Positions 35,982 through 46,293 are shown, counted from the stretch's first letter. The stretch is DNA of 64,000 bases from Cupriavidus metallidurans CH34 (GCF_000196015.1 NC_007974.2:744001-808000), one strand, 5' to 3'. The notes: generated from the letters alone by a model not told the origin. Numbers and translations are program-made.

Positions 35982-37529
35982 ATGAATAACCTGAGCATCC
36001 GCCACGGCCTGCTGGCGACCCTGGTGATTTTCGGCCTGATGATCGTGTTTGGCGCCGCGCTGGGCGTGACCCAGTTGTACGCAGCCAGCGAGTCCGCGGA
36101 GGACATGCATCAGGTATCGGCGCACGTGCAGTTGCTTAACAGCGCCTACAAGGACATGACACGCGCGCGCGCTGCGCTGACGCGTGCGTACAACTCGGCC
36201 AAAGCTGGCGGCGGCATCAACGCCGAGGCAATCGGCAATGCGGAGGGCTCGATCCGCAAGTCCACCGATGCGTTGGAACGCTTTGCCAGCGCGCCTGTCC
36301 TGGAGGGCCTGGATGCCTCGGCACGCGACGGCATGGTTGCTGTCGCACGGGCACACAATGACGCTGTGCAACGGGGACTCGAAGCATTGCGTAAGGATGA
36401 TCCCGATGGCTTCGTGGCGATCAACGACAAGGACATCACCGCGACAGGTATGAAGTATTCAGCTGATGTCGAGCGTTTCGAGGCGCTCGCCACCCAGCAC
36501 ACTGAAGCCGTGATCGCCAGGATCAGCACCCGTTTCAACCGGGTGCTGATCCTGGTGTGTGTCGGCATGGTGGCGTCGGTGCTGCTGATCGTGGTCGTGC
36601 ATCTGGCGCTGCGCAAGCTGGTTGTGGCGCCGCTGCACCAGGCGTGCGACCTGATCATGCGCGTGGCGGACGGCGATCTGACGATCAAGGTGCCCGAAGC
36701 CGGCCGCAATGAAATCGGACAGTTGCTGCGCGCGCTGTCGCGAATGCAGCATGGGCTGACGGACACCGTGGCGAAGGTGCGGGCGGGCTCCGATGCGGTG
36801 ACAACAGGCGCGCGGGAGATTGCCGCGGGCAATACCGACCTGTCGTCGCGTACCGAGCAGCAATCGTCGGCGCTGGAGCAGACGGCCGCCAGCATGGAGG
36901 AGTTGACGTCGACGGTGGCCAATAACGCGGAGAGCGCCACGCGCGCCAGCGGCCTGGCCCGCGATGCGGCGGATCTGGCATCGCGCGGTGGCGAGGTGGT
37001 GCGTGGCGTGGTGCAGACGATGAGCGAGATCAACGCCAGCTCGCAGAAGATCGTGGACATCATCGCCGTAATCGACGGCATTGCATTCCAGACCAACATC
37101 CTTGCGCTCAATGCCGCCGTGGAAGCGGCACGTGCTGGCGAGCAGGGTCGCGGTTTCGCGGTGGTGGCTGGCGAGGTGCGCGCGCTGGCTCAGCGCAGCG
37201 CAGGAGCCGCCAAGGAGATCAAGTCGTTGATCGATTCGTCCGTCGACAAGGTAGGCGCCGGCAGCGCGCAGGTAGAGCAGGCCGGCAGCACGATCGAGGA
37301 CATCGTGGTGGCCGTGCGGCGACTGGCCGATACCGTCAACGAGATCTCGGCTGCATCGATCGAACAGTCTTCAGGTATCTCGCAGGTCAGCGAGGCGGTG
37401 TCGCAGATGGAGCAGGTGAACCAGCAGAACGCTGCATTGGTGGAGCAGGCTGCTGCTGCCGCAGATTCGCTCGAATCCCATGCCAACCAGCTTGCCGCCG
37501 CCGTGACAACGTTCAAGCTGGCGGCTTGA
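35982..37529 (+). CDS. Methyl-accepting chemotaxis protein with Tar-type ligand domain
   Basis: The protein has 515 residues from ATG 35982. TM1 (about 8-30) and TM2 (about 188-210) flank a periplasmic four-helix TarH-like domain. HAMP (about 212-265) and a full signalling domain follow, with the tip [34 protein letters not shown] identical to that of the other chemoreceptor at 24349. No CheR pentapeptide is seen at the C-terminus. The ligand is unknown. Confidence 0.94.
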   Translation: MNNLSIRHGLLATLVIFGLMIVFGAALGVTQLYAASESAEDMHQVSAHVQLLNSAYKDMTRARAALTRAYNSAKAGGGINAEAIGNAEGSIRKSTDALERFASAPVLEGLDASARDGMVAVARAHNDAVQRGLEALRKDDPDGFVAINDKDITATGMKYSADVERFEALATQHTEAVIARISTRFNRVLILVCVGMVASVLLIVVVHLALRKLVVAPLHQACDLIMRVADGDLTIKVPEAGRNEIGQLLRALSRMQHGLTDTVAKVRAGSDAVTTGAREIAAGNTDLSSRTEQQSSALEQTAASMEELTSTVANNAESATRASGLARDAADLASRGGEVVRGVVQTMSEINASSQKIVDIIAVIDGIAFQTNILALNAAVEAARAGEQGRGFAVVAGEVRALAQRSAGAAKEIKSLIDSSVDKVGAGSAQVEQAGSTIEDIVVAVRRLADTVNEISAASIEQSSGISQVSEAVSQMEQVNQQNAALVEQAAAAADSLESHANQLAAAVTTFKLAA

Positions 37530-37544
37530 TGGTTCGTCTGAAGG

Positions 37545-37573
37545 CCCGCCCGAGGGGGATTTACCCGGGCGGG
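37545..37573. terminator. Hairpin between chemoreceptor and isomerase genes
   Basis: CCCGCCCG and CGGGCGGG form an 8-bp stem over 13 bases in the 49-bp gap between convergent stops. It has no T-tract; it may serve both sides. Confidence 0.45.
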
Positions 37574-37578
37574 TGGCA

Positions 37579-38172
37579 TTAGCCGGCGAGCTGTTCCTCG
37601 ACGAACGTCAGCCGGTCGTTGCCCCAGAACAATTCGCCATCGACAATGAAGCTTGGCGCGCCGAAGATGCCGCGTGCCACGGCTTCCTCGGTCACCTGCT
37701 TGAGTTCGGCCTTGACCTCGGGGTCGTCGAGCATCGCCAGTGCCTCGCGCGGGTCGAATCCCGCCGCCACCAGCACCTTGCCGATCTCGTTCGGGTCGTT
37801 GAGGTTCTTGCCGTGTTCCCACATCGCGCTGAAGATCGCGTCGACATAGCGGTGGAACTCGGCGTCACCCTTGCGCTGGTAGCCGATCGCGCCACGCATC
37901 AGGGCCAGCGTGTTCACCGGAAAGAACGGGTTGTGCCGGAACGGTGCATCGTAGCGCCGGGCCCAGCGTTCGGTATCGCCGGACGACCACTTGCTCTTGG
38001 CCGGAATCTCGGCCGGGCTATGGTTGCCGGTGGCCTTGAACACCCCGCCCAGCAGCATCGGCCGCCACATGATCGTTGCGCCGGTACGCGCCGCCACGCG
38101 AGGCAGTTCCTTGTACGCCAGGTACGAGTAGGGGCTGCCGAAATCGAAGAAAAATTCCACCTGCTTGTTCAT
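37579..38172 (-). CDS. 2-hydroxychromene-2-carboxylate isomerase (kappa-GST/DsbA fold)
   Basis: The protein has 197 residues. The N-terminal FFFDFGSPYSYLAYKELPRVA holds the catalytic serine of HCCA isomerases in place of a CxxC pair. WRPMLLGGVFKATGN, FFPVNTLALMRGA and GIFGAPSFIVDGELFWGNDRL complete the thioredoxin-like family signature. The classic enzyme isomerises 2-hydroxychromene-2-carboxylate in naphthalene breakdown, but no such genes are near, so its role here may differ. It lies 69 bp downstream of an SDR gene on the same strand. Confidence 0.9.
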   Translation of the reverse strand: MNKQVEFFFDFGSPYSYLAYKELPRVAARTGATIMWRPMLLGGVFKATGNHSPAEIPAKSKWSSGDTERWARRYDAPFRHNPFFPVNTLALMRGAIGYQRKGDAEFHRYVDAIFSAMWEHGKNLNDPNEIGKVLVAAGFDPREALAMLDDPEVKAELKQVTEEAVARGIFGAPSFIVDGELFWGNDRLTFVEEQLAG

Positions 38173-38241
38173 TGCATGTCTCCTTTGTGTCCGGCTTTGC
38201 GTCCGGCTTTGTGCTTCTTGGCAATGCTGGCTTGAGGGCGA

Positions 38242-38970
38242 TTACCAGTGTTCGATCCAGGGACGCAGATCGAGTTCGTGGGTCCAGGCATCGCGTGGCT
38301 GTTGATGCAGCATCCAGTAAGTGTCCGCGATGTGCTCCGGATTGACGATGCCATCCTGTGTCCTGGTGGCGTAGCGGTCCGGGAAATTGTCGCGGATGAA
38401 GGCGGTGTCGATGGCGGCGTCGATGATCAGGTGGGCGACGTGGAGGTTCTTCGGGCCAAGTTCGCGTGCCATGCTTTGCGCCAGCGCGCGCAGCGCGTGC
38501 TTCGCGCCCGAGAATGCCGACATGCCCTCGCGGCCGCGCGTGCTTGCGGTGGCGCCGGTGAAGAAGATCGACCCGCGCTGCCGGGGCACCATGACGCGCG
38601 CGGCTTCGCGGCCCATCAGGAATCCCGCGAAGCAGGCCATCTCCCAGACCTTGAAGTAGACGCGCGAGGTGGTCTCCAGAATCGGGAAATTCACGTTCGC
38701 GCCGATGTTGAACACCGCGACTTCCAGTTGCCCGATATCGCGCTCGATGCGCTCGATCATGGCAACCGTCTCTTCTTCCTTGCGCGCGTCGCAGCCAAAG
38801 GCATGGGCTTCGCCACCTTCGGCCCGAATCTGCTCGACCAGTGGCGCGAGTTTGTCGACATCGCGTCGGGTGACGCAGGCGACATAACCCTCGTGGGCAA
38901 AGCGGCGGGCGATGGCGCCCCCGGTGGCGTCGCCGGCGCCGACGACGAGGATGGCTTTCTTCTCAGGCAC
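38242..38970 (-). CDS. SDR-family oxidoreductase
   Basis: The protein has 242 residues. The start is GTG 38970, supported by AGGAGGAG five bases upstream; the longer in-frame extension has no ribosome site and low complexity. The cofactor motif reads VVGAGDATGGAIARRFA, a variant of TGxxxGxG. NIGANVNFPI, ITGA-like FTGATAST and a lysine in AFSGAKHALRA follow; the catalytic Tyr of YxxxK is replaced by Phe/Ser (AFSGAK). It probably forms an operon with the isomerase downstream. Substrate unknown. Confidence 0.87.
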   Translation of the reverse strand: MPEKKAILVVGAGDATGGAIARRFAHEGYVACVTRRDVDKLAPLVEQIRAEGGEAHAFGCDARKEEETVAMIERIERDIGQLEVAVFNIGANVNFPILETTSRVYFKVWEMACFAGFLMGREAARVMVPRQRGSIFFTGATASTRGREGMSAFSGAKHALRALAQSMARELGPKNLHVAHLIIDAAIDTAFIRDNFPDRYATRTQDGIVNPEHIADTYWMLHQQPRDAWTHELDLRPWIEHW

Positions 38971-39100
38971 GGTGTCTCCTCCTGCCAGGTTGAATTGCGG
39001 AAAGGGTACTGCGTGGAATGCCTTGGGTGTCCTGGGTGTTTGCGTAGTGGCTTGCATTATGACAGGAACGTTCCCGTATCGTGCGCCCGAGAATTCGTCC

Positions 39101-39129
39101 TTGACTTTATATCGTACGATATATATCGT
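39101..39129 (+). promoter_or_regulatory. Promoter of the YqjI-like gene with embedded operator
   Basis: TTGACT (39101-39106), a 17-base spacer and TATCGT (39124-39129) form a good sigma-70 promoter. The spacer consists almost wholly of the perfect palindrome TATATCGTACGATATA (39108-39123). A repressor bound there would exclude RNA polymerase. ATCGTA recurs at 39125 and 39138. Confidence 0.75.
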
Positions 39130-39162
39130 AAGATGCATCGTAAGACTTGGTGGAGTGCAATC

Positions 39163-39902
<740 letters not shown>

Positions 39903-39906
<4 letters not shown>

Positions 39907-40715
39907 ATGACGACCGCAATCTGACAGTCGAGCGCGTCCGCCATCCGCTCAAGATGCGCCTGCTCAAGGTGTTGCGCACGCACCGGGTATCGCCGCAGTT
40001 GCTGCGCGTGACACTGGGCGGCGAAGACCTCGCGGACTTCGTCTCCGGCTCGTTCGACGATCACATCAAGGTGTTCTTCCCGCCCGCGGGAGCGGAAAAG
40101 CCTGCGTTGCCAGAAGTGGGGGCCGACGGCATCCGTTTTCCGGAAGGGCAGCCCCGGCCAGAGACACGCGACTACACGCCCCGCCGATACGACAACGCAG
40201 CCGGCGAACTCGACATCGAGTTCGTGCTGCATGGCGACGGGCCTGCTTCCACCTGGGCGGCGCAAGCGCAGCCGGGCCAGTATCTCGGCGTGGGCGGCCC
40301 ACGCGGTTCGTTCGTGATCCCGCACGGGTTCGACTGGCATCTGCTGATCGGCGACGACACTGCGCTGCCGGCCATGGCTCGCCGTATCGAGGAGCTGGGC
40401 CCGGACGCCCGTGTGATCGTGGTGGCGGAAGTGTCGGATGCCTCGGCGCAGATTCCGCTCGCGACCGGGCCAAATGCGCAAGTGCATTGGGTTCACCGCG
40501 AAGGCCGACCCGAGGGTAGCCAGCTTGCGCCGACGCTTCGCTGGCTCAGTTTGCCGCAGGGCGAAGGCTACGTCTGGGCTGCTGGCGAGGCCGCCGCGAT
40601 GCGCGAGGTGCGCCAGTATCTGGTGGGCGAGCGCGGCATCGACAAGTCGCGTATTCGCGCATCGGCTTACTGGAAACGCGGCAATGCGGCGGTGCATGAA
40701 ACGATCGATGACTGA
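39903..40715 (+). CDS. yqjH: YqjH/ViuB-like ferric-siderophore reductase (SIP family)
   Basis: The protein has 270 residues. The FAD-binding beta barrel contains the RDYTPRR motif (R-x-Y-T), and the C-terminal NADPH domain has LLIGDDTALPAMARRIEEL and YVWAAGEAAAMREVR. SIP-family enzymes free iron from ferric siderophores in the cytoplasm. The gene overlaps the repressor gene by 4 bp (ATGA). By analogy with E. coli, repression would respond to nickel and iron. The reductase activity is known for the family, not shown here. Confidence 0.92.
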
Positions 40716-40814
40716 AGAGTTGAATCGCGACATCTGAAATTTTTCGTCGCGGGCTCCGGCAGGGGCGTGGCGCGGATACACTAATCGCCACGCTCATCGA
40801 CACAGGGATCTGCC

Positions 40815-41216
40815 ATGCCGCGCCTTCGCCTGTCGCCATTGTTCGCTGTTGCCGCCGCCATCGTCGCCACTGTTGGCACTGCGGCGTGCGCCCCCGACTC
40901 CGTGCGTAACTACGAGGCCCATGGCCTCAACAAATATCTGAACACGATCCAGGATGCGTGCGCCGACACGCGGCTTGGCAACCACAACCTGGGCGAGTGG
41001 CTGCGCAGCGGCACCACCGATAGCGACAGCGACTACGTCTACTGGCTCGACCAAACCTCCAGGCTTTACTACAGCCGCATCAATGTGCCGCAGTATCGCG
41101 ACGCGATTGCCGGGTCGATGGGGGGTACCAAGTCCAATGCCGATGCGCTCGATTGCATCGTGCGCCATCTTCCTCCGGATCGTCCGACACAGCCACCCGG
41201 CGGCATGTTCCAGTAA
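40815..41216 (+). CDS. Hypothetical exported protein or lipoprotein (133 aa)
   Basis: A signal peptide (hydrophobic 8-22) ends in VGTAAC, which could be a weak lipobox with C25. The mature part is small, acidic and polar, with two further cysteines (DAC and LDC) that may form a disulfide, and a Pro-rich end. No family is recognised. It stands alone between the yqjH-like and alaC-like genes. Confidence 0.65.
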   Translation: MPRLRLSPLFAVAAAIVATVGTAACAPDSVRNYEAHGLNKYLNTIQDACADTRLGNHNLGEWLRSGTTDSDSDYVYWLDQTSRLYYSRINVPQYRDAIAGSMGGTKSNADALDCIVRHLPPDRPTQPPGGMFQ

Positions 41217-41295
41217 CGCAGCGCGACGCGCGTTGATCGACGTGTGCCATTTATTGGTTGTGCGATTGCGCGCGTCTTGCTAAATTCAGTCCCCA

Positions 41296-41315
41296 GCGAC
41301 CGAGACAACGGTCGC
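41296..41315 (+). promoter_or_regulatory. Short hairpin in the alaC-like leader
   Basis: GCGACCG and CGGTCGC form a 7-bp stem over AGACAA, 44 bp before the ATG. It is too far from the start to hide the ribosome site; it may be an operator or RNA structure. Confidence 0.3.
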
Positions 41316-41359
41316 GACGTCGCTCGGACGGTTCCGGGCGCTTACGTAAAGGACTCCAC

Positions 41360-42577
41360 ATGACTGCCGATTCCGGCAAGCGCCGCTTTGCGCGCATCGA
41401 TCGTCTTCCCCCGTACGTTTTCAATATCACCGCCGAGCTCAAGATGGCCGCCCGCCGCCGTGGCGAGGACATCATCGACATGAGCATGGGCAACCCCGAT
41501 GGCGCCACGCCGCCGCATATCGTGGCCAAGCTCGTCGACGCCGCGCAGCGGCCGGACACGCACGGGTATTCGGCGTCGAAGGGCATCCCGCGCCTGCGTC
41601 GCGCGATCTCGCACTGGTACCGCGAACGCTATGACGTCGATATCGATCCGGACAAGGAGGCGATTGTCACGATCGGCTCGAAGGAAGGCCTTGCGCACCT
41701 GATGCTGGCCACGCTGGACCGTGGCGACACCGTGCTGGTGCCCGACCCCAGCTACCCGATCCACATCTATGGCGCGGTGATCGCGGGGGCAGACATCCGC
41801 TCAGTGCCGCTGACGCCGGGCATCGACTTCTTCGCCGAACTGGAACGCGCGATTCGTGGCAGCTACCCGAAGCCGAAGATGATCGTGCTGGGTTTCCCGT
41901 CCAATCCGACGGCGGCCTGCGTGGAGCTCGATTTCTTCGAACGCGTGATTGCGCTGGCGCGCAAGCACGACATCTTCGTGGTGCACGACCTGGCTTATGC
42001 CGATATCGTTTTCGATGGCTGGAAGGCGCCGTCGATCATGCAGGTGCCGGGCGCGAAGGACATCGCGGTGGAGTTCTTCACGCTGTCCAAGAGCTACAAC
42101 ATGGCGGGATGGCGGATCGGCTTCATGGTCGGCAATCCCGACCTTGTGGCCGCGCTGACGCGTATCAAGAGCTATCACGACTATGGCACGTTCACACCGC
42201 TGCAGGTGGCGGCGATCGCCGCGCTCGAGGGCGACCAACAGTGCGTGAAGGAAATTGCCGCCCAGTATCAGTCGCGCCGCGACGTGCTGGCACGCGGGCT
42301 GATCGAGTCGGGCTGGCCAGTCGATATTCCAAAGGCTTCGATGTACATCTGGGCCCGTATCCCGGAACCCTATCGCGCGCTCGGCTCGCTAGAGTTTGCC
42401 AAGCAACTGTTGGCCAAGGCCAAGGTATCGGTTTCCCCCGGTATCGGGTTTGGTGACTACGGCGATGAGTATGTGCGATTCGCGCTGATCGAGAACGAAT
42501 CGCGTATCCGTCAGGCGGTGCGCGGGATCAAGGCGATGTTCCGCGCGGATGGGCTGGTGACGGCGCCAGGCGGCTGA
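41360..42577 (+). CDS. alaC: AlaC-type pyridoxal-phosphate aminotransferase
   Basis: The protein has 405 residues from ATG 41360, with AAAGGA upstream. Class I fold signatures are present: [51 protein letters not shown] and the PLP lysine K244 in [15 protein letters not shown], with the PLP-phosphate arginine in the same stretch. The best match is AlaC (pyruvate/glutamate-alanine transaminase). In some proteobacteria this gene precedes homoserine dehydrogenase; here it is alone. A strong hairpin follows the stop. Confidence 0.9.
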   Translation: MTADSGKRRFARIDRLPPYVFNITAELKMAARRRGEDIIDMSMGNPDGATPPHIVAKLVDAAQRPDTHGYSASKGIPRLRRAISHWYRERYDVDIDPDKEAIVTIGSKEGLAHLMLATLDRGDTVLVPDPSYPIHIYGAVIAGADIRSVPLTPGIDFFAELERAIRGSYPKPKMIVLGFPSNPTAACVELDFFERVIALARKHDIFVVHDLAYADIVFDGWKAPSIMQVPGAKDIAVEFFTLSKSYNMAGWRIGFMVGNPDLVAALTRIKSYHDYGTFTPLQVAAIAALEGDQQCVKEIAAQYQSRRDVLARGLIESGWPVDIPKASMYIWARIPEPYRALGSLEFAKQLLAKAKVSVSPGIGFGDYGDEYVRFALIENESRIRQAVRGIKAMFRADGLVTAPGG

Positions 42578-42594
42578 TCTGCAGTTGGTTTTTT

Positions 42595-42620
42595 CCCCTC
42601 TTCCGCGAGCGGAAGAGGGG
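42595..42620. terminator. 11-bp hairpin between alaC-like and LysR genes
   Basis: CCCCTCTTCCG and CGGAAGAGGGG pair perfectly over CGAG in the gap between convergent genes. A run of six T lies before, not after, the stem on the plus strand, so it is not a standard terminator for either gene. Confidence 0.5.
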
Positions 42621-42645
42621 AGCCAGCAATCGGCAACTCCCAACC

Positions 42646-43533
42646 TCAGAAATATCCCACGAACCGTTTCATGATCGGCGATAGCGCATCCGCGCGATGC
42701 GCCATCAGGATGCGGCTGCCTGCGTCGGGCCCGGCGATGGCGCGGTACGCCACGCCGGGGATGCCCGTGCGCGCGTATATCGCCGGTAGCACCGACACCC
42801 CGGCACCACTGGCTACCAGGCCGATGATCGTGGTGGCCTCGCGCGCTTCCTGCGCGACATTCGGCGCGAATCCGGCGCGATTGCACAGTGTGGTCACGTG
42901 ATCGAACAGGCCGCAACCGAGTCCGCGGGGAAACAGCAGGAACCTCTCGCCGGACAGTTCGCTGATGTCGATCTCCGTCTGCTCGTTCGATCGCGCCAAC
43001 AGGTGGCCGAGCGGTAGCACCGCCACCAGACGGTCCGCCAGGACCTCCCGCACTTCAATACGCGCCGGTGGCCGGAACTGCGGTGAGGGACGCAGGAATC
43101 CAATGTCGATTTCGCCACTTTCGAGTTGCTGGAGCTGCTGGCCGGTGGACATGTGCACCAGTTCGAGCCGGGCATGGCGATGTGCCTCGCGGAAGGCGTG
43201 CACGGCGCGCGGAAAGACATCCTGCATCGGCACGGACGCCGTAAACCCCACGCGTATCTCTCCTGCCTCTCCGGAGGCCACCTGCCTGACCACGTCACGC
43301 GCTTCGTCGAGATTGGCCAGTGCCGCCCGTGCCTTTTCCAGGAACAGTTCTCCGGCCGGCGTCAGCGCCACGTGATGGCGCGACCGTTCCAGCAGCGGGC
43401 TGCCCAGTTCATCTTCCAGTGCCTTGATCTGGATGCTGAGCGGCGGTTGGCTGACATGCAGCCGGCGGGCGGCCTCGCTGAAACTCAGCGCCTCGGCCAC
43501 GGCCACGAAATAGCGAAGTTGGCGAAAGTCCAT
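42646..43533 (-). CDS. LysR-family transcriptional regulator
   Basis: The protein has 295 residues from ATG 43533, giving the classic MDFRQLRYFVAVAEALSFSEAARRLHVSQPPLSIQIKALE. The effector domain has IRVGFTASVPMQDVFPRAV and DRLVAVLPLGHLLA. CatR/BenM-like regulators of aromatic breakdown share this form. It is divergent from the Bug-galB-galC operon with 100 bp between the starts, so it is a likely regulator of gallate/4-oxalomesaconate use. Confidence 0.9.
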   Translation of the reverse strand: MDFRQLRYFVAVAEALSFSEAARRLHVSQPPLSIQIKALEDELGSPLLERSRHHVALTPAGELFLEKARAALANLDEARDVVRQVASGEAGEIRVGFTASVPMQDVFPRAVHAFREAHRHARLELVHMSTGQQLQQLESGEIDIGFLRPSPQFRPPARIEVREVLADRLVAVLPLGHLLARSNEQTEIDISELSGERFLLFPRGLGCGLFDHVTTLCNRAGFAPNVAQEAREATTIIGLVASGAGVSVLPAIYARTGIPGVAYRAIAGPDAGSRILMAHRADALSPIMKRFVGYF

Positions 43534-43633
43534 TGATACGAATTCGAAATAACGAGCCACCTGAAAACATATTGGACAGTATCACGGCCCGCGCCGAGAA
43601 TGTGCCAGGAGATCAATAACATCTGGAGACATC

Positions 43634-44641
43634 ATGCTGCGCGGGCTCGCTCGTATTCATGCTTTGCAGGGCGGGAGCCGCCCGATTCTGGCCGCAATGC
43701 TAGCCACCGCGCTGGCAATCGGCGCCCAGACGGCCCGTGCCGACGCATATCCCGACCACCCAATCCGGCTGGTCGTGCCGTATGCGGCGGGCGGCGCGGT
43801 CGATATCGTGGCTCGCTCGGTTGGCCAGCGAATGAGCCAGCAACTCAAGCAGCCGATCATCGTCGATAACCGCCCCGGCGCCAGCACCAATATCGGCATG
43901 GATTTCGTGGCCAAGGCCTCGGCCGACGGCTACACGATCATGATGGCATCGAACAGCCTGGCGACGAACGCGGCGCTGTTCAACAAGCTCAGCTTCAACC
44001 CGGCCACGGATTTCGCGCCAGTGGCGCGGATTGGCGAGGCTTCGCTGGTGGTGGTGGTGCCGGCCAAGTCGAGCATCACGTCGATGAAGGGGCTGATCGC
44101 CCAAGCCAAGGCGGAACCGGGCAAGCTTAGCTTCGGTTCGGCCGGCAACGGCAGTTCGGGCCACCTTGCAGGCGAAATGCTCAAGGAGTCCGCCGGCATC
44201 GACGTGCTGCACGTTCCATACAAAGGCGGCGCGCCCGCCATTACCGACCTGATCGGCGAACGCCTGACGTTCATGCCGATCAATCCGCTTGAAGTGATCA
44301 GCCATATCAAGTCCGGCACGTTGCGGCCGCTGGCGGTGGCCAGCGCCAGCCGTTCGGCGTTGCTGCCCAATGTCCCGACCTCGAAGGAGGAAGGGCTGCC
44401 CGCCTTCACCGCCTCGGTCTGGTGGGGACTCGTTGCGCCCGCCAAGACGCCCGCGCCGGTCGTCAAGGCGCTGAACACGGCGGCCAACGCCGCGTTGAAC
44501 GATGCCGACGTGCGCAAGCAGCTTGGTCAGCTCGGTGTGACGATCGTCTCGGGCACGCCCGAGCAGTTCGGCCAGTTCATCCGCTCGGAAACCACGACCT
44601 GGACCGGGGTAATCCGCAAGGCCGGGATTACCGCCGACTAA
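43634..44641 (+). CDS. Bug-family (TctC-like) periplasmic solute-binding protein
   Basis: The protein has 335 residues with a signal peptide ending near TARADA (residues 33-38). The mature protein shows the Bug pattern: YPDHPIRLVVPYAAGGAVDIVAR, VDNRPGASTNIGMDFVAKASADGYTI, VPYKGGAPAITDLIGE and PNVPTSKEEGLPAF. Bug proteins capture organic acids in the periplasm. No matching TctA/TctB membrane genes lie nearby. The position ahead of galB suggests an aromatic or tricarboxylic acid ligand. Confidence 0.92.
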   Translation: MLRGLARIHALQGGSRPILAAMLATALAIGAQTARADAYPDHPIRLVVPYAAGGAVDIVARSVGQRMSQQLKQPIIVDNRPGASTNIGMDFVAKASADGYTIMMASNSLATNAALFNKLSFNPATDFAPVARIGEASLVVVVPAKSSITSMKGLIAQAKAEPGKLSFGSAGNGSSGHLAGEMLKESAGIDVLHVPYKGGAPAITDLIGERLTFMPINPLEVISHIKSGTLRPLAVASASRSALLPNVPTSKEEGLPAFTASVWWGLVAPAKTPAPVVKALNTAANAALNDADVRKQLGQLGVTIVSGTPEQFGQFIRSETTTWTGVIRKAGITAD

Positions 44642-44734
44642 GTGGCCGGCTGAGCGCCCAACTGAGCGGCTGATCGAGGCCACATCCGGGCGCCCGACTG
44701 CGTCCATTTTCTCGAAAACGTCTTTCGTATTGCC

Positions 44735-45472
44735 ATGTCCGTACAACAAGCCTCGGCTGCAAAGCCTTCCATCCTGGTGGTCAGCGCCCACGCCGCTGAT
44801 TTTGTTTGGCGCGCGGGCGGTGCCATCGCGCTTTACGCCGAGCGCGGTTATCACGTGCGCATCGTGTGCCTGTCGTTCGGCGAGCGCGGCGAGTCCGCGA
44901 AGATGTGGCGGCAGCCGGGCATGACGATGGACCGGGTCAAAGTCGCGCGTCGCGAGGAAGCCGAGCGCGCTGCCGAGATCCTGGGCGGCACGCTCGAATG
45001 CTTCGATCTGGGCGACTATCCGCTGCGCGTGCCCGACGAGGCGCTGCTGCGGCTGGCCGACATCTATCGCGACATTCGCCCGGAACTGGTGCTGACGCAC
45101 TCGCGTGAAGACATCTATAACTTCGATCATCCACTGGCCACTCACGTGGCGCAGGAAGCGCGCATCATCGCCCAGGCGCATGGCTACAAGCCCGAGGTGC
45201 CGGTGATCGGCGCGCCGCCTGTGTTCCTGTTCGAGCCGCACCAGCCGGAGCAGTGCAACTGGAAGCCGGACGTGCTGCTCGATATCTCCGCGGTCTGGGA
45301 GAAGAAGCAGCGCGCGTTCACGACCATGGCCGCGCAGGAACACCTGTGGGAGTACTACACCCGCGTCGCGCTTCAGCGGGGCGCGCAGGCAACGCGCAAT
45401 TCCGATCGCAAGATTACCCATGGTGAGGGCTATGCCCGCATTTTCCCGCAAGTCTCGGAGGTCCTGGCATGA
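44735..45472 (+). CDS. galB: GalB, 4-oxalomesaconate hydratase (PIG-L fold)
   Basis: The protein has 245 residues. SAHAADFVWRAGGAIALYAERG and the metal-site THSREDIYNFDHPLATH segment are those of the PIG-L-type hydratase GalB known from Pseudomonas gallate catabolism. FDLGDYPLRV and PPVFLFEPHQPEQCNWKPDVLLDI also fit GalB rather than sugar deacetylases. It hydrates 4-oxalomesaconate to 4-carboxy-4-hydroxy-2-oxoadipate. It overlaps galC by 4 bp (ATGA). The ring-cleaving gallate dioxygenase (galA) and galD are not in this window. Confidence 0.92.
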   Translation: MSVQQASAAKPSILVVSAHAADFVWRAGGAIALYAERGYHVRIVCLSFGERGESAKMWRQPGMTMDRVKVARREEAERAAEILGGTLECFDLGDYPLRVPDEALLRLADIYRDIRPELVLTHSREDIYNFDHPLATHVAQEARIIAQAHGYKPEVPVIGAPPVFLFEPHQPEQCNWKPDVLLDISAVWEKKQRAFTTMAAQEHLWEYYTRVALQRGAQATRNSDRKITHGEGYARIFPQVSEVLA

Positions 45473-46182
45473 GAACCGTCGCTTATCGCAATATCCTGCG
45501 CGCCGAGTCGCGTGATGTCGAAGCGCTTGGCAAGTTCGGCGTGGCGACGGTGCATGAGGCCCAGCGCCGAACCGGACTGATGAAGCCGTATCTGCGGCCG
45601 ATCCAGTCCGGTTCGGCAATCTCGGGCTGTGCTGTCACGGCGCTGATGCATCCCGGCGACAACTGGATGATCCACGTGGCCGTGGAAATGGTTCAGCCCG
45701 GCGATGTGCTGGTGGTGGGCCTGGTGAGCGACTGCACAGACGGCGTGTTTGGCGATCTGCTGGCAACATCGCTGAAGGCGCGCGGCGCGCGCGGGCTGAT
45801 CATCGACTGCGGTGTGCGCGACGTGTCGACGCTGAACGTCATGGGCTTCCCGGTCTGGTCCCGTGCGATTTCCGCGCAGGGCGCGGTCAAGGAGACCGTG
45901 GGCGCGGTCAACGTACCGGTGGTCTGTGCCGGCGCGCTGGTACGCCCTGGGGACGTGATTGTCGCGGACGATGACGGTGTGGTCGTCGTGGCGCGACCGC
46001 AAGCGGCGGACATCGCCGCTAAGGCGGCCGAGCGGGAGGCGCTGGAAGCTGGCAAGCGCGAGAAGCTGGCCTCCGGCGTGCTGGGCGTCGACATGTACAA
46101 CATGCGTCCGGGTCTGGCTGAGAAGGGTCTGGTTTACCTCGATCAGACTGTCGACTGGTACAGCGGCGCCAACGAAGCCTGA
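45469..46182 (+). CDS. galC: GalC/LigK, 4-carboxy-4-hydroxy-2-oxoadipate aldolase
   Basis: The protein has 237 residues of the RraA-like aldolase family. FGVATVHEAQRRTGLM, HVAVEMVQPGDVLVVG, GLIIDCGVRDV (metal-site aspartate and arginine) and DDDGVVVVAR are visible. The enzyme splits 4-carboxy-4-hydroxy-2-oxoadipate to pyruvate and oxaloacetate, the last step of the gallate and protocatechuate-4,5 pathways. Its start overlaps the galB stop, so the two steps are co-translated. A LysR gene follows 111 bp later on the same strand. Confidence 0.93.
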   Translation: MRTVAYRNILRAESRDVEALGKFGVATVHEAQRRTGLMKPYLRPIQSGSAISGCAVTALMHPGDNWMIHVAVEMVQPGDVLVVGLVSDCTDGVFGDLLATSLKARGARGLIIDCGVRDVSTLNVMGFPVWSRAISAQGAVKETVGAVNVPVVCAGALVRPGDVIVADDDGVVVVARPQAADIAAKAAEREALEAGKREKLASGVLGVDMYNMRPGLAEKGLVYLDQTVDWYSGANEA

Positions 46183-46293
46183 GACCCCGGAGCCGGCATC
46201 TCGGTCCGCCGCGTTTCGCATCTGGTATAAGACGTCCCACGAGATGACGATCGTTGCCGCCGGAATCGGCGGTGGCGATGCCAGGGGACACAG

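Noticed and set aside
38248..39162. Long in-frame upstream extension of the PadR-family gene
   Set aside because: It is antisense to the SDR gene and passes through the promoter and operator; ATG 39163 follows the promoter at a normal distance.
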